Source of the DNA: Zoogloea sp.
GTDB lineage: Bacteria > Pseudomonadota > Gammaproteobacteria > Burkholderiales > Rhodocyclaceae
Reading direction: 5' to 3'
NCBI GenBank assembly: GCA_016790385.1
Contig: JAEUNV010000041.1
Coordinates: forward strand, 1-9,708
Length of the DNA stretch: 9,708 bases
Below, piece after piece: positions 1 through 7,075 of this stretch (positions are counted from its first letter, which is position 1; every line of letters starts with the position of its first letter). A model generated the notes under the pieces. It did no database searches. It saw nothing but the letters and a program-made list of their open reading frames with translations, and had not been told where the DNA came from. Made by a program: the position numbers and the translations under genes.

Positions 1-60
1 GGGCGCTGGGTGGACGCCCGGGAAGCCGACGACTCGGCAGCGGCGCGCTGGGTCGAGTAG
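1..60 (+). CDS. Possible 3' end of a plus-strand gene (partial, product unknown)
   Basis: Frame 1 is open from the left edge of the window to a TAG stop at 58-60 and reads as 19 residues ending in AARWVE. The residue mix (Asp, Glu, Arg, Ala, two Trp) looks like an ordinary helical C-terminus of a GC-rich gene, but 19 codons are far too few to name a family. If real, the gene converges on the GGDEF-EAL gene that ends at 183, with about 120 bases between the two stops. An open stretch of this length also arises by chance in GC-rich DNA, so this is a weak call. Confidence 0.35.
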   Translation, partial: GRWVDAREADDSAAARWVE

Positions 61-93
61 TCACTGGGGGGCTTACACCCGGCGCGGTGCCGT

Positions 94-111
94 GCCTGGG
101 TCAAGCCCGGC
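94..111. terminator. Possible weak hairpin between converging genes
   Basis: GCC-T-GGG (94-100) can pair with CCCGGC (106-111) around the loop TCAAG if T97 is bulged, giving a six-pair GC stem. No T-run follows on either strand, so it is not a classical intrinsic terminator. It lies 72 bases beyond the stop of the GGDEF-EAL gene on the minus strand and about 34 bases beyond the possible plus-strand stop. The rest of 61-182 shows no gene or recognisable site. Confidence 0.25.
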
Positions 112-182
112 GGGGCAGGGGGGCGGCTGATCGGGTGCTGGGAGGTAGGCGGTAGTGCCGGTGGGCATCCAGCGGTGCAAGG

Positions 183-1973
183 TTAGTGCACGGTCTTTGG
201 GGCGCCTGGCTCATCGACCTTGGATTCCCAGCGCGCAATCCATTCAGGGATCGCCTCGCCCGCCATCGGACGTGCGATACCGTAGCCTTGGCCGCTGTGG
301 CAGCCGAGTTCGAGCAGGGTTTCGCAGTTGGCGAGATTTTCAATGCCCTCGGCCACGGCGGGTATGCCGAAGCCGCTGGCGAGGGTGGCGATGGAGCGCA
401 CGATCACGCTGTCGCGTGAGCCTGAAGACATGTCGGAGGTAAACGCCATGTCAATCTTGATTTCCGAGACTTCGAGCTGGCGCAGGTATTTGAAAGAGGT
501 GAAGCCGGCCCCGAAATCATCGATGGAAACCCTGACGCCGCCGCCGATCAGTTCGCCCAGGACCTTTTGCGCCTGTTCGAGGTTGGACATGAGCGCGGTT
601 TCGGTTAGCTCCAGCGTCAGCAGACTGGCCGGGAGGCCGCGCGCGGCAAGCCCCCGAAAGACCCGAGCCGGGAGCTCATTGTCATCGAGCAGGCGCGCCG
701 AGAGGTTGGCCGACACCGGGAGACGCAGCCCTGAGGCGAGCCAGGTCTGCATCTGGTCGAGCACTTTGTTGAGCACCAGATAGGAAAGGGAGCGGATGAT
801 GGGGGAGCGTTCGGCCAGCGGGATGAACATGCCGGGCGAGATGATCTCCCCCGATGCGGTTCGCCAGCGCACCAGCGCTTCGGCACCATTCACTTTGCGG
901 CTGGCGAGTTCGACCATTGGCTGGAACTCCATGAACAGCTCGTTGCGGTCGATGGCTTGCTGAATGCGACTGATGTCGAGCATCGGCCGTTGTTGCACCG
1001 CCTCCATGCCCTCCGCGTAGAGCATGTGGTTGGTGCCGGCGCGTTTGGCGGCGTACATGGCGCGGTCGGCCTTGAGCAGCAGGGTCTGGGCATCGTCGCC
1101 CTGGGCCGGGTAGAGGGAGATGCCTACCGCCGCTCCAACGGAGACCATAAGCCGGTCATCGGTGATTGGCTCCGCCACCGCAGCGACGATTTTCTCCGCC
1201 ACGCTGAACGTGGTTTCCACGCTGTCGATGTCTGTCAGCACGGCGGCGAACTCGTCGCCGCCCAAGCGCGCCACCGAGTCCGTCGCGCGCAGTGCCTTCT
1301 TGATCCGCTGAGCGGCGACGGCCAGCACCGTGTCGCCCGCGGCGTGGCCATAGCAGTCGTTAACTTTCTTGAACAGATTGAGGTCGATCTGGATTACCGC
1401 GAAGGAGCGCTGGTTACGCTTGGCGGAGAGCAGGGTCTGTTCGAGACGGTCGAAGAACAGAGCACGGTTGGGCAGCCCGGTCAGCGTGTCGTAAAAACTG
1501 AGGTATTCCAGGCGCTCGCGCTTTGTCTTCAATTCCCGTTCAAGATTGGCGCGCAGCAGACTATTGACCAGCACCGTTTCGAGCAGGTCCACATGGAGCT
1601 GGGTCTTGGGAATGAAGTCGTAAGCGCCGCCTTGCATGGCTTCAACCACAAGGCGTTCGTTGCTGTTTCCCGTCACCATCACGACCGGCACGTAATTGAG
1701 CGAGCCGTGGCTGATGTCATGCAGCAGTTCAACGCCCACATCATCGCCAAGCTGGTAGTCGAGAAACACACAGTCGAACTCGCCATTGCTCATGGCTTCG
1801 CGGGCCTGTTCGAGTGAAGCGGCCTCGGTGACTGCGCTCTTGAGATGAATCTTGGCCAGCAAGCGGCTGACCCGCTCGCGATCCACGTCGTCGTCGTCGA
1901 CGACCAGCAGCCGGAGGGGAACGTCAATCCCGGGCGAATTCGCGGACTCAGGGGAAGCTGATGGAAGCGTCAT
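183..1973 (-). CDS. Response regulator with GGDEF and EAL domains (c-di-GMP turnover)
   Basis: This 596-residue cytoplasmic protein has three domains. The receiver (about 20-135) has an acidic DDDD cluster near residue 26, phospho-acceptor Asp72, Thr101 and Lys123. The GGDEF domain (about 158-320) has an intact GGDEF at 238-242, preceded five residues upstream by RATD (229-232), the RxxD inhibitory I-site. The EAL domain (about 335-580) has EAL at 365-367, Asn423, Glu455, the DDFGAG loop at 485-490, Lys506, Asp508, Glu542 and QGY at 562-564. These residues match the metal- and substrate-binding set of active EAL phosphodiesterases, so both synthesis and hydrolysis of c-di-GMP are predicted. 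Which dominates, and how phosphorylation shifts the balance, cannot be read from sequence. The ATG start lies 26 bases inside the upstream regulator gene and has no clear Shine-Dalgarno sequence, which suggests translational coupling. It is the last gene of the kinase operon. Confidence 0.93.
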   Translation of the reverse strand: MTLPSASPESANSPGIDVPLRLLVVDDDDVDRERVSRLLAKIHLKSAVTEAASLEQAREAMSNGEFDCVFLDYQLGDDVGVELLHDISHGSLNYVPVVMVTGNSNERLVVEAMQGGAYDFIPKTQLHVDLLETVLVNSLLRANLERELKTKRERLEYLSFYDTLTGLPNRALFFDRLEQTLLSAKRNQRSFAVIQIDLNLFKKVNDCYGHAAGDTVLAVAAQRIKKALRATDSVARLGGDEFAAVLTDIDSVETTFSVAEKIVAAVAEPITDDRLMVSVGAAVGISLYPAQGDDAQTLLLKADRAMYAAKRAGTNHMLYAEGMEAVQQRPMLDISRIQQAIDRNELFMEFQPMVELASRKVNGAEALVRWRTASGEIISPGMFIPLAERSPIIRSLSYLVLNKVLDQMQTWLASGLRLPVSANLSARLLDDNELPARVFRGLAARGLPASLLTLELTETALMSNLEQAQKVLGELIGGGVRVSIDDFGAGFTSFKYLRQLEVSEIKIDMAFTSDMSSGSRDSVIVRSIATLASGFGIPAVAEGIENLANCETLLELGCHSGQGYGIARPMAGEAIPEWIARWESKVDEPGAPKTVH

Positions 1974-2370
1974 AATTTTCGAGCAGCCTGGTCAGGTTTG
2001 CGAGTTGCGGGCCGAGGGCGGATTTCACCATGTAGCCCGCAATGATGTTGTGATATGCGCGCGAGCGATCCGAGTCGCTGTCGGAGGTCGTTAGCACGTA
2101 GATGACGGTGGAGCGCAGGCTTTCCTCCGCGCGCACGGCTTCCAGCAGTTCGAAGCCATTCATCACCGGCATGTTGAGATCGAGCAGCACCACGAGATTT
2201 CTCGGCAAGGGGCCGTGGGGCCCTTCGCCTCGCAGCGCTTTCAGCCCTTCCAGTCCGTTTGTTGCGACATACAGAGGAAACTTGGTGCTGCATTTGTCCA
2301 GGCAGCGTTTGGTTGCCTCGATGGCGACGTCGTCATCTTCGATCAACAGGATGGAGAGCGGGTTTTTCAT
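1948..2370 (-). CDS. Single-domain Rcp1-like response regulator
   Basis: This 140-residue protein is only a receiver domain. It shows the acidic EDDD cluster at 11-14, phospho-acceptor Asp64 in LLDLNMP, Thr94-Thr95 and Lys116. Lys116 is followed by Ser instead of the usual Pro. The sequence resembles regulators of the cyanobacterial Rcp1 type, which pair with phytochrome-like or PAS histidine kinases and have no DNA-binding output. It probably acts as a phosphate relay, a phosphate sink or a protein-binding switch. The start is well supported: its ATG overlaps the kinase stop in an ATGA, and an AGGA lies eight bases upstream, inside the kinase gene. Its 3' end overlaps the GGDEF-EAL gene by 26 bases. 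No cognate output can be named from sequence. Confidence 0.92.
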   Translation of the reverse strand: MKNPLSILLIEDDDVAIEATKRCLDKCSTKFPLYVATNGLEGLKALRGEGPHGPLPRNLVVLLDLNMPVMNGFELLEAVRAEESLRSTVIYVLTTSDSDSDRSRAYHNIIAGYMVKSALGPQLANLTRLLENYDASISFP

Positions 2371-3872
2371 CGGGCGTTTCCTGTAGAAGGCGACGTCGCA
2401 GTCGCGGGCCAGAAGAAGCGGAAGGTCGTGCCACGTTCACCATCCCGGGATTCGACGACGATCCAGCCGCCGTGGGCTTCGACCATGCGCTTGGAGATGG
2501 CCAGACCCACGCCGGAACTCCGGCGTTCAGCGGTGGATGCAGTCTGGAACAGCTTGAAGACACGGTCCTGGGAACGCGTCGGGATGCCCGGCCCATCGTC
2601 GCTCACCGCGAACTCGATGAATTCTCCCTTGCTCCGCGCTTGGATCATGACGGTACCGACATCTTTGTCGTGATGCTTGATCGCGTTGGATACGAGATTG
2701 CGCAGCACGGTCTCCAACGGCGTCCGCGCTGCAATCATGTGCAGCTCGGGGACCTGGAGCGTAACCTCGAACCCCGCGCGCGGCGGTTGCAGCTCCAGCA
2801 CCCGCTCGACCAAGTCACGCACATCAAACGCCAAGGTCTCGGATTGCGAAGAGCCGGCGCGGGCATAGGCCAGCAGGTCGGTGATCAGACGTTCGAGGCG
2901 CTCGATACGAATCGCCACACGATCGAGGTTGTGAGAGACTTTCGGGTTGGGCGTGGCCTCCAGGTCTTCCTTGACCCATTCGATCAGATCCGCAATGCCG
3001 CGCAGAGGTGAGCGCAGGTCGTGCGATGCAACATACACGAACTCCTCAAGCCCGTCGTTGGCGCGCCGCAGCTTGGTTTCGTCCTTCTTGCGTTCGGTGA
3101 TGTCGGCAATGGTCGCCAGTACCTGACGACCGTCGGCGAGGTGCACAGGGCTGAGCCCGATTTCGACGGGAAATTCCGTTCCGTTCTGGCGTGCGGCGTA
3201 AAGGTCACGCCCTGCGCCCATGGCGCGCGTCGTCGGATCGGTGAAGAATTTTCGAACGTGCTCGGGATGGCTTTGGCGCAGACGCGCGGGCATCAGCACT
3301 TCGATGGGCTGGCCGATGAGGTCTTCTCGGGAATAGCCAAACTGGGCTTCCAGCTGGCAATTGACCAGGGTGATGCGACCGTTCATGTCGATCATCACAA
3401 TGCCGGTCGGTGCCGCTTCGACCACGGCATTGAACAGATCCCGATTTCGCGCCAGCTGCTTTTGTGCATTCTTGCGCTCGCTGATATCAACGATGGTGGC
3501 CAGCACCAGCATGCCTTTGGTGGAGCTAAGCGGAGTAAGCCCGACTTCGACGGGAAATTCCGTTCCGTCCTTGCGCGCAGCGTAAAGGTCGCGTCCCGCT
3601 CCCATCGGTCGCACCGATGGATTGATAAAGAAGGAGCGCACACGTTCCGGATGGGTGGCTCTTACTCGCTGCGGCAGGAGCGTTTCTATCGGTTGGCCGA
3701 GCAGTTCGGCTTCGTCGTAGCCGAACAATGTCGTCAGGTGGCGGTTTACCAAGACGATCATGCCCGCGCCATCGATCAACACAAACCCGGTCGGGGCTGC
3801 GTCAATCATCAGGCGAAAATATTCGTTGTCAGTGGCGTCAATCACGGTTGGGGCAGGGTAAATGGAATGCAT
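2367..3872 (-). CDS. Soluble PAS-PAS histidine kinase
   Basis: This 501-residue kinase has no membrane segment or signal peptide. Two PAS domains of one subfamily follow each other (about 18-133 and 146-262), both with the motif MGAGRDLYAAR and ending in DI(S/T)ERK. The dimerisation and phospho-acceptor domain has His284 in SHDLRSPLRG. The ATPase domain has the N-box with Asn392 and Asn396, DDGPGI at 425-430 and the GVGLAIS glycine box at 454-460. All residues for autophosphorylation are present. It lacks a receiver, so phosphate should go to the two regulators encoded behind it. The PAS ligand is unknown, and no heme or flavin signature could be assigned. The ATG at 3870-3872 is preceded by an A-rich stretch and not by a Shine-Dalgarno sequence, so the exact start is less sure; Met22 is a later alternative. 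Confidence 0.93.
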   Translation of the reverse strand: MHSIYPAPTVIDATDNEYFRLMIDAAPTGFVLIDGAGMIVLVNRHLTTLFGYDEAELLGQPIETLLPQRVRATHPERVRSFFINPSVRPMGAGRDLYAARKDGTEFPVEVGLTPLSSTKGMLVLATIVDISERKNAQKQLARNRDLFNAVVEAAPTGIVMIDMNGRITLVNCQLEAQFGYSREDLIGQPIEVLMPARLRQSHPEHVRKFFTDPTTRAMGAGRDLYAARQNGTEFPVEIGLSPVHLADGRQVLATIADITERKKDETKLRRANDGLEEFVYVASHDLRSPLRGIADLIEWVKEDLEATPNPKVSHNLDRVAIRIERLERLITDLLAYARAGSSQSETLAFDVRDLVERVLELQPPRAGFEVTLQVPELHMIAARTPLETVLRNLVSNAIKHHDKDVGTVMIQARSKGEFIEFAVSDDGPGIPTRSQDRVFKLFQTASTAERRSSGVGLAISKRMVEAHGGWIVVESRDGERGTTFRFFWPATATSPSTGNAR

Positions 3873-3900
3873 GTTGATTTTATTTTTGCTGCGCCGACAG

Positions 3901-3928
3901 TCAGTTGCAGCACCTCGTCTTCAGTTGC
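3901..3928 (-). promoter_or_regulatory. Direct repeat upstream of the kinase operon, possible operator
   Basis: TCAGTTGC occurs twice, at 3901-3908 and 3921-3928, exactly 20 bases apart, about two helical turns. On the operon strand this reads GCAACTGA. The copies lie about 30-55 bases before the kinase start, where a promoter or leader would be expected. Two sites on the same DNA face fit binding by a dimeric regulator, but no known consensus was recognised. No convincing -35/-10 pair was found nearby, so the function is inferred from position and spacing only. Confidence 0.35.
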
Positions 3929-3930
3929 GG

Positions 3931-3959
3931 GCTTAACCGCTTAACGGCAGTATCCGTTA
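3931..3959. repeat. Tandem octamer and inverted repeat upstream of the kinase operon
   Basis: Two near-identical octamers, GCTTAACC (3931-3938) and GCTTAACG (3939-3946), sit head to tail. The second overlaps a perfect inverted repeat, TAACGG (3942-3947) and CCGTTA (3954-3959), with a six-base loop CAGTAT. The stem grows to nine pairs if one T is bulged (CGC-T-TAACGG against CCGTTAGCG). No T-run follows on the minus strand, which argues against a plain terminator. An operator or leader hairpin for the kinase operon is possible. Confidence 0.35.
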
Positions 3960-3960
3960 G

Positions 3961-4206
3961 CGCTTGAGGCCCGGGCGGAGGGTGAGCCCCAGCGGCTTAC
4001 TTTCGAAAAGCGCATCGGGAGGGCGGGCGTGGGCTCGCCTTGCAGCAGAGTGGGGCGTGCGGAGGGTCTGGCGCGGCAGCGCCTTTGGCGTGCGCGTTGG
4101 TTGGTGTTGCGGTTGTTTGACTGGGGCCACACTGGCCGGCGCCGACGCCCCGGCACGGGCACGCCGGCTGGGGCTACAGCCATTTCCGGCTTCAAGCAGG
4201 GCGCGG
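3961..4206. other. GC-rich spacer without a supported gene
   Basis: About 245 bases separate the repeat block from the hairpin behind the transporter operon. Short open frames exist on both strands, but their translations are Arg-, Pro- and Gly-rich low-complexity peptides typical of chance reading of GC-rich DNA, and none has a ribosome binding site or a recognisable motif. A seven-base inverted repeat GCCGGCG / CGCCGGC lies around 4136-4168. No riboswitch, tRNA or insertion sequence end was recognised. Confidence 0.5.
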
Positions 4207-4228
4207 GGGAGGGGGCATCACCCCTCCC
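4207..4228 (-). terminator. Hairpin behind the TRAP transporter operon
   Basis: GGGAGGGG (4207-4214) and CCCCTCCC (4221-4228) form a perfect eight-pair stem with a six-base loop. It begins six bases past the TAG stop of the fused permease gene on the minus strand. No U-tract follows, so termination may be weak or may need Rho. Its position and stem strength make it the best candidate for the operon end. Confidence 0.55.
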
Positions 4229-4234
4229 TTAGCG

Positions 4235-6037
4235 CTAAAACAGCGTCGGCAGCCCGGTGGCCAGCCAGGGCAGCCACGAGATGGTGAGCGCCCCCAGGAA
4301 GATGGCCAGCAGGGCTGGCAGCACCGAGACGGCAATTTCCTTCACGGGCCGGGCGAACATGGCCGAGGCGAAGAAGATGTTCATGCCCGCGGGGGGGCAC
4401 AGGAAGCCCATCTCCATCACGGCCAGAAAGATCACCCCGAAATGCACCGGGTCGATGCCATAGCTTACGGCCACCGGCAGCAGCAGGGGCACCAGCACAA
4501 CGATGGCGGCGTAGATCTCCATGAGGGCGCCGGCAAGGAACAGGAAGGCATTAAGCGCCACCAGGAAAGCGAACTTGTTGGGCAAGGCGGCCTGAACCCA
4601 TTCCACCGCGGCGTCGGGGATGCCGGCGTCCACCAGGTAGTTGGTAAGGCCCAGGGCCATGCCCAGGATCACCATCACACCACCGATCACTTGGGTGCAG
4701 TCGGCCAGGCAGCGTCGCAGCAGGGGCCAGTCCAATTCCCGATGGGCCAGCGCCTGGGTGAGGATGGCATAGGCCGCGGTGAGGGCGGCGCTTTCGGTGG
4801 GGGTGGCCAGGCCGCTGATCAGGGAGCCGATGGCCAGCACCGGTGCCAGGATCTCCCAGCGGGCCGCCCAGGCGGCGGCCCGGGCCTGGCGCAGGTCGGC
4901 CCGGGGCTGTGCAGGCGCGTCGGCGGCGAGAGGGGCCGGGCGAAGATAGCCACCCACCACCAGCAAAAAGGCGACCATCACCAGCGCCGGCAGGATGCCC
5001 GCCAGGAACATGCTGTGGATGGGCACCCGGGCGATGATGGCGTACATGATGAGGGGCACCGAAGGCGCCAGCAGCACGCCGAGGGCGCTGGCGCTCGTCA
5101 CCAGGCTGATGCCCCGGCGTTCGGGAAAGCCCGCGTCTTTCAACAGGGGCAGCAGCAGGCCGCCGAGGGCCAGGATGGTTACGCCACTGCCGCCGGTGAA
5201 GGCGGTGAAGAAGGAGCACAGCAGGGCGGCCGCGATCACCGTGCCGGTGGGGCCGCCGCCGAAGCTGGCGGTAAACAGGGTGCCCAGCCGCCCGGCGGCC
5301 CCACTTCTGGCAAATACCAGTCCGGCCAGGGTGAACAGCGGCAGGGCTGGCAGGGAAGGGTTGACGGTGATCTGATAGTGGCTGAGGGGCACCGAGGCCA
5401 GGGGCTGGCCTTCAGCCCAGAACAGGGCCAGGGCCAGGCCACCGAGGATGGCAAAGATGGGCGCTCCAGCCAGCAACACGAGCACCAGACCCAAGGCAAA
5501 AGGGGGCAGGGGTAGGGGCGTGCCATCGAAGTGCAGGGCGAACGCGAAGCCCATGCCGGTCAGGGCGAGGCCTGTCAGCAGGCCGGCCACGCGCTTTGGC
5601 GCACAGTGGGCGCCCAGGCGGATGCCGAGGATCACGAAGCCGGCTGGCATCAAGGCCTGCACCGCCCACACCGGTATGCCATAGGCCAGCTCACGGCCGC
5701 CTTCCATCTCGCTGGTCACAAAGGTCCAGCTGGCGGCACCGAGCATGCCGGTGAAGAGGGCAGCCCCACCTTTGGCGACCAGATTGGCGGCGTTGTGCAG
5801 CCAGGGGCTGCGCGCGCCCGCCAGGCCGCTGCCCAGGGTGCTCAGGTGGCCACCCCGTTCGGCCAGCACAGCCCCGAACATGGCGACGGCAAGCCCCAGG
5901 TGCTGGACCAGCAGGGGCGCGTTGGCTATACCCTTGCCGTGCAGGGGGCGCAGGGCGATTTCGATCAGCGGAATGAGTGTCATCAATGCCAGCGCCGTGG
6001 AGGCGATGGCTTCGTCAACAGCCGGAAAGCGGCGCAT
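4235..6037 (-). CDS. TRAP transporter fused small and large permease (DctQ-DctM)
   Basis: This 600-residue inner-membrane protein joins both TRAP membrane subunits. Residues 1-165 have the size and segment pattern of a four-helix DctQ subunit, with hydrophobic runs near 9-30, 44-60, 85-106 and 122-140. Residues about 175-600 are a DctM permease with many membrane segments, TGGSG at 281-285, TPTESAA at 412-418 and MGFLCPPAG at 543-551. DctM normally has about 425 residues, which fits the second part. The permease uses an ion gradient, usually sodium, to import what the periplasmic binding protein delivers. The gene starts eight bases after the binding-protein stop, with no good Shine-Dalgarno sequence, so translation is probably coupled. 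A fused QM permease next to a T component fits the TPAT subgroup of TRAP systems. The substrate is unknown. Confidence 0.92.
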   Translation of the reverse strand: MRRFPAVDEAIASTALALMTLIPLIEIALRPLHGKGIANAPLLVQHLGLAVAMFGAVLAERGGHLSTLGSGLAGARSPWLHNAANLVAKGGAALFTGMLGAASWTFVTSEMEGGRELAYGIPVWAVQALMPAGFVILGIRLGAHCAPKRVAGLLTGLALTGMGFAFALHFDGTPLPLPPFALGLVLVLLAGAPIFAILGGLALALFWAEGQPLASVPLSHYQITVNPSLPALPLFTLAGLVFARSGAAGRLGTLFTASFGGGPTGTVIAAALLCSFFTAFTGGSGVTILALGGLLLPLLKDAGFPERRGISLVTSASALGVLLAPSVPLIMYAIIARVPIHSMFLAGILPALVMVAFLLVVGGYLRPAPLAADAPAQPRADLRQARAAAWAARWEILAPVLAIGSLISGLATPTESAALTAAYAILTQALAHRELDWPLLRRCLADCTQVIGGVMVILGMALGLTNYLVDAGIPDAAVEWVQAALPNKFAFLVALNAFLFLAGALMEIYAAIVVLVPLLLPVAVSYGIDPVHFGVIFLAVMEMGFLCPPAGMNIFFASAMFARPVKEIAVSVLPALLAIFLGALTISWLPWLATGLPTLF

Positions 6038-6045
6038 GGCGGGAA

Positions 6046-7050
6046 TCAGCGCATGCCGGCCCGATAGGCCTTGAGCAGGGCGAAGACTTCGTCAAAGGTT
6101 TCGGCCGGCACCATGTGGCCACGGATGCGCGGGTAAAGCTTGTCGGCCAGGGCCTGCCATTCCTGCATCTGTTCCGGCGTCGGGGTGTGCACTTGGAGCC
6201 CCCGCTTCTTCATGGCCGTCACGGCTTCGTCCACCTCCTGGCGGGCGCGGGTGCGCATCTGAAGCCCGGCCTTGGCGCCGGCTTCGCGCAGGGCGCTCTG
6301 GGCCGTCGGCGTCATCTCGTCCCAACTCTTTTTTGTCACCACCAGGGCGCCGACGATGGGGGCCCAGTTGATGTCGAGCATGTGGGGTGCGGTGTTGTAT
6401 ATCTGGCTGGCCAGGGCGAAGTAGGGCGTGGCCGGCACGGCGTTGATCATCCCGGTCTGGATGGAGGGCAGGATGTCACTGGTTTCCAGGGGAACCGGGG
6501 TGTAGCCCAGGCTCTTCATGATTTCCTGCTGCTCGTTCTCGCCGGCCCAGGCAAAGAATTTCATTTTCTTGTAGTCGTCCGGGCGCACCGCAGCGTCCTT
6601 CGAGAAGAAGCGCACCCAACCCGCATCTCCCCAGGCGAGCACCACGAAGCCTTTGTCGAGGAACTTCTTCTCCATGGTCGGGCGCATCTTCTCGCGCACG
6701 TAGTCCACCTCGTCCCAGCTGCGGAAGAGCAAGGGCAGGGCCTGAAGGGCGGAGATGGTCGGTTCGATCTCGCGCAGGCCCACGACCGACAGCAGGGCGC
6801 CCTGCAATTGGCCGATACGCATGCGCCGGGCCATGTCGGTTTCTCCCCCCTGGCTGCCGTCCGGATAGATCAGGTATTTGGCACCCACTCCCTGGGAGGC
6901 GCGCCAGGCTTCGCCCACTTCCATGAGTTGGCGATGGTAGAGGGAGTTCTTGGGGGCCAGGGTGCCGATGCGCAGCTGGGGCGCGGCAACGCTGGGGAGG
7001 CTGAGAAGCAGACCGAGGCTTAGGGCGGCGAGGGAGCCGGGTTTGAGCAT
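6046..7050 (-). CDS. TRAP transporter substrate-binding protein, DctP family (TatP-like)
   Basis: This is a 334-residue periplasmic solute-binding protein. It begins with a Sec signal peptide (MLKPGS, then a hydrophobic run at 7-18), probably cut after SVA at residues 20-22. There is no lipobox, so it should be soluble. I chose the ATG at 7048-7050 because it gives this clean signal peptide and has AGGA eight bases upstream; the longer open frame to 7326 runs through the preceding lipoprotein gene. The fold is that of DctP proteins, with features such as IQTGMINAV at 197-205. The position that carries the carboxylate-binding Arg in SiaP-type proteins appears to be Phe166 in KMKFFAW, so the ligand is probably not held by the usual Arg-carboxylate pair. 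It lies between the T component and the permease in one operon. Confidence 0.9.
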   Translation of the reverse strand: MLKPGSLAALSLGLLLSLPSVAAPQLRIGTLAPKNSLYHRQLMEVGEAWRASQGVGAKYLIYPDGSQGGETDMARRMRIGQLQGALLSVVGLREIEPTISALQALPLLFRSWDEVDYVREKMRPTMEKKFLDKGFVVLAWGDAGWVRFFSKDAAVRPDDYKKMKFFAWAGENEQQEIMKSLGYTPVPLETSDILPSIQTGMINAVPATPYFALASQIYNTAPHMLDINWAPIVGALVVTKKSWDEMTPTAQSALREAGAKAGLQMRTRARQEVDEAVTAMKKRGLQVHTPTPEQMQEWQALADKLYPRIRGHMVPAETFDEVFALLKAYRAGMR

Positions 7051-7075
7051 GGAAGCTGTCCTGAAAAATGGGAGG

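Noticed and set aside
957..1817. Plus-strand open frame of 286 codons opposite the GGDEF-EAL gene
   Set aside because: It shows no motif and no ribosome binding site. The minus strand holds intact receiver, GGDEF and EAL motifs over the same stretch.
3021..3944. Plus-strand open frame of 307 codons opposite the kinase gene
   Set aside because: It mirrors the duplicated PAS region, and its own repeats come from the real gene on the other strand. It has no recognisable domain.
3873..3960. c-di-GMP riboswitch in the kinase leader
   Set aside because: The conserved GEMM sequence blocks are absent and the leader is too short for the aptamer.
3941..4195. Small minus-strand open frame of 84 codons in the intergenic spacer
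   Set aside because: The product is Arg- and Pro-rich without any motif, lacks a ribosome binding site and runs through the repeat block upstream of the kinase.
4442..5515. Long plus-strand open frame of 357 codons opposite the permease gene
   Set aside because: It is rich in Gln, Gly and His, as expected from reading the opposite strand of a hydrophobic GC-rich gene. The minus-strand frame has clear TRAP permease motifs.
5977..7023. Plus-strand open frame of 348 codons opposite the binding-protein gene
   Set aside because: It is a His- and Gly-rich antisense translation. The minus strand has a signal peptide, a ribosome binding site and a DctP-type sequence.
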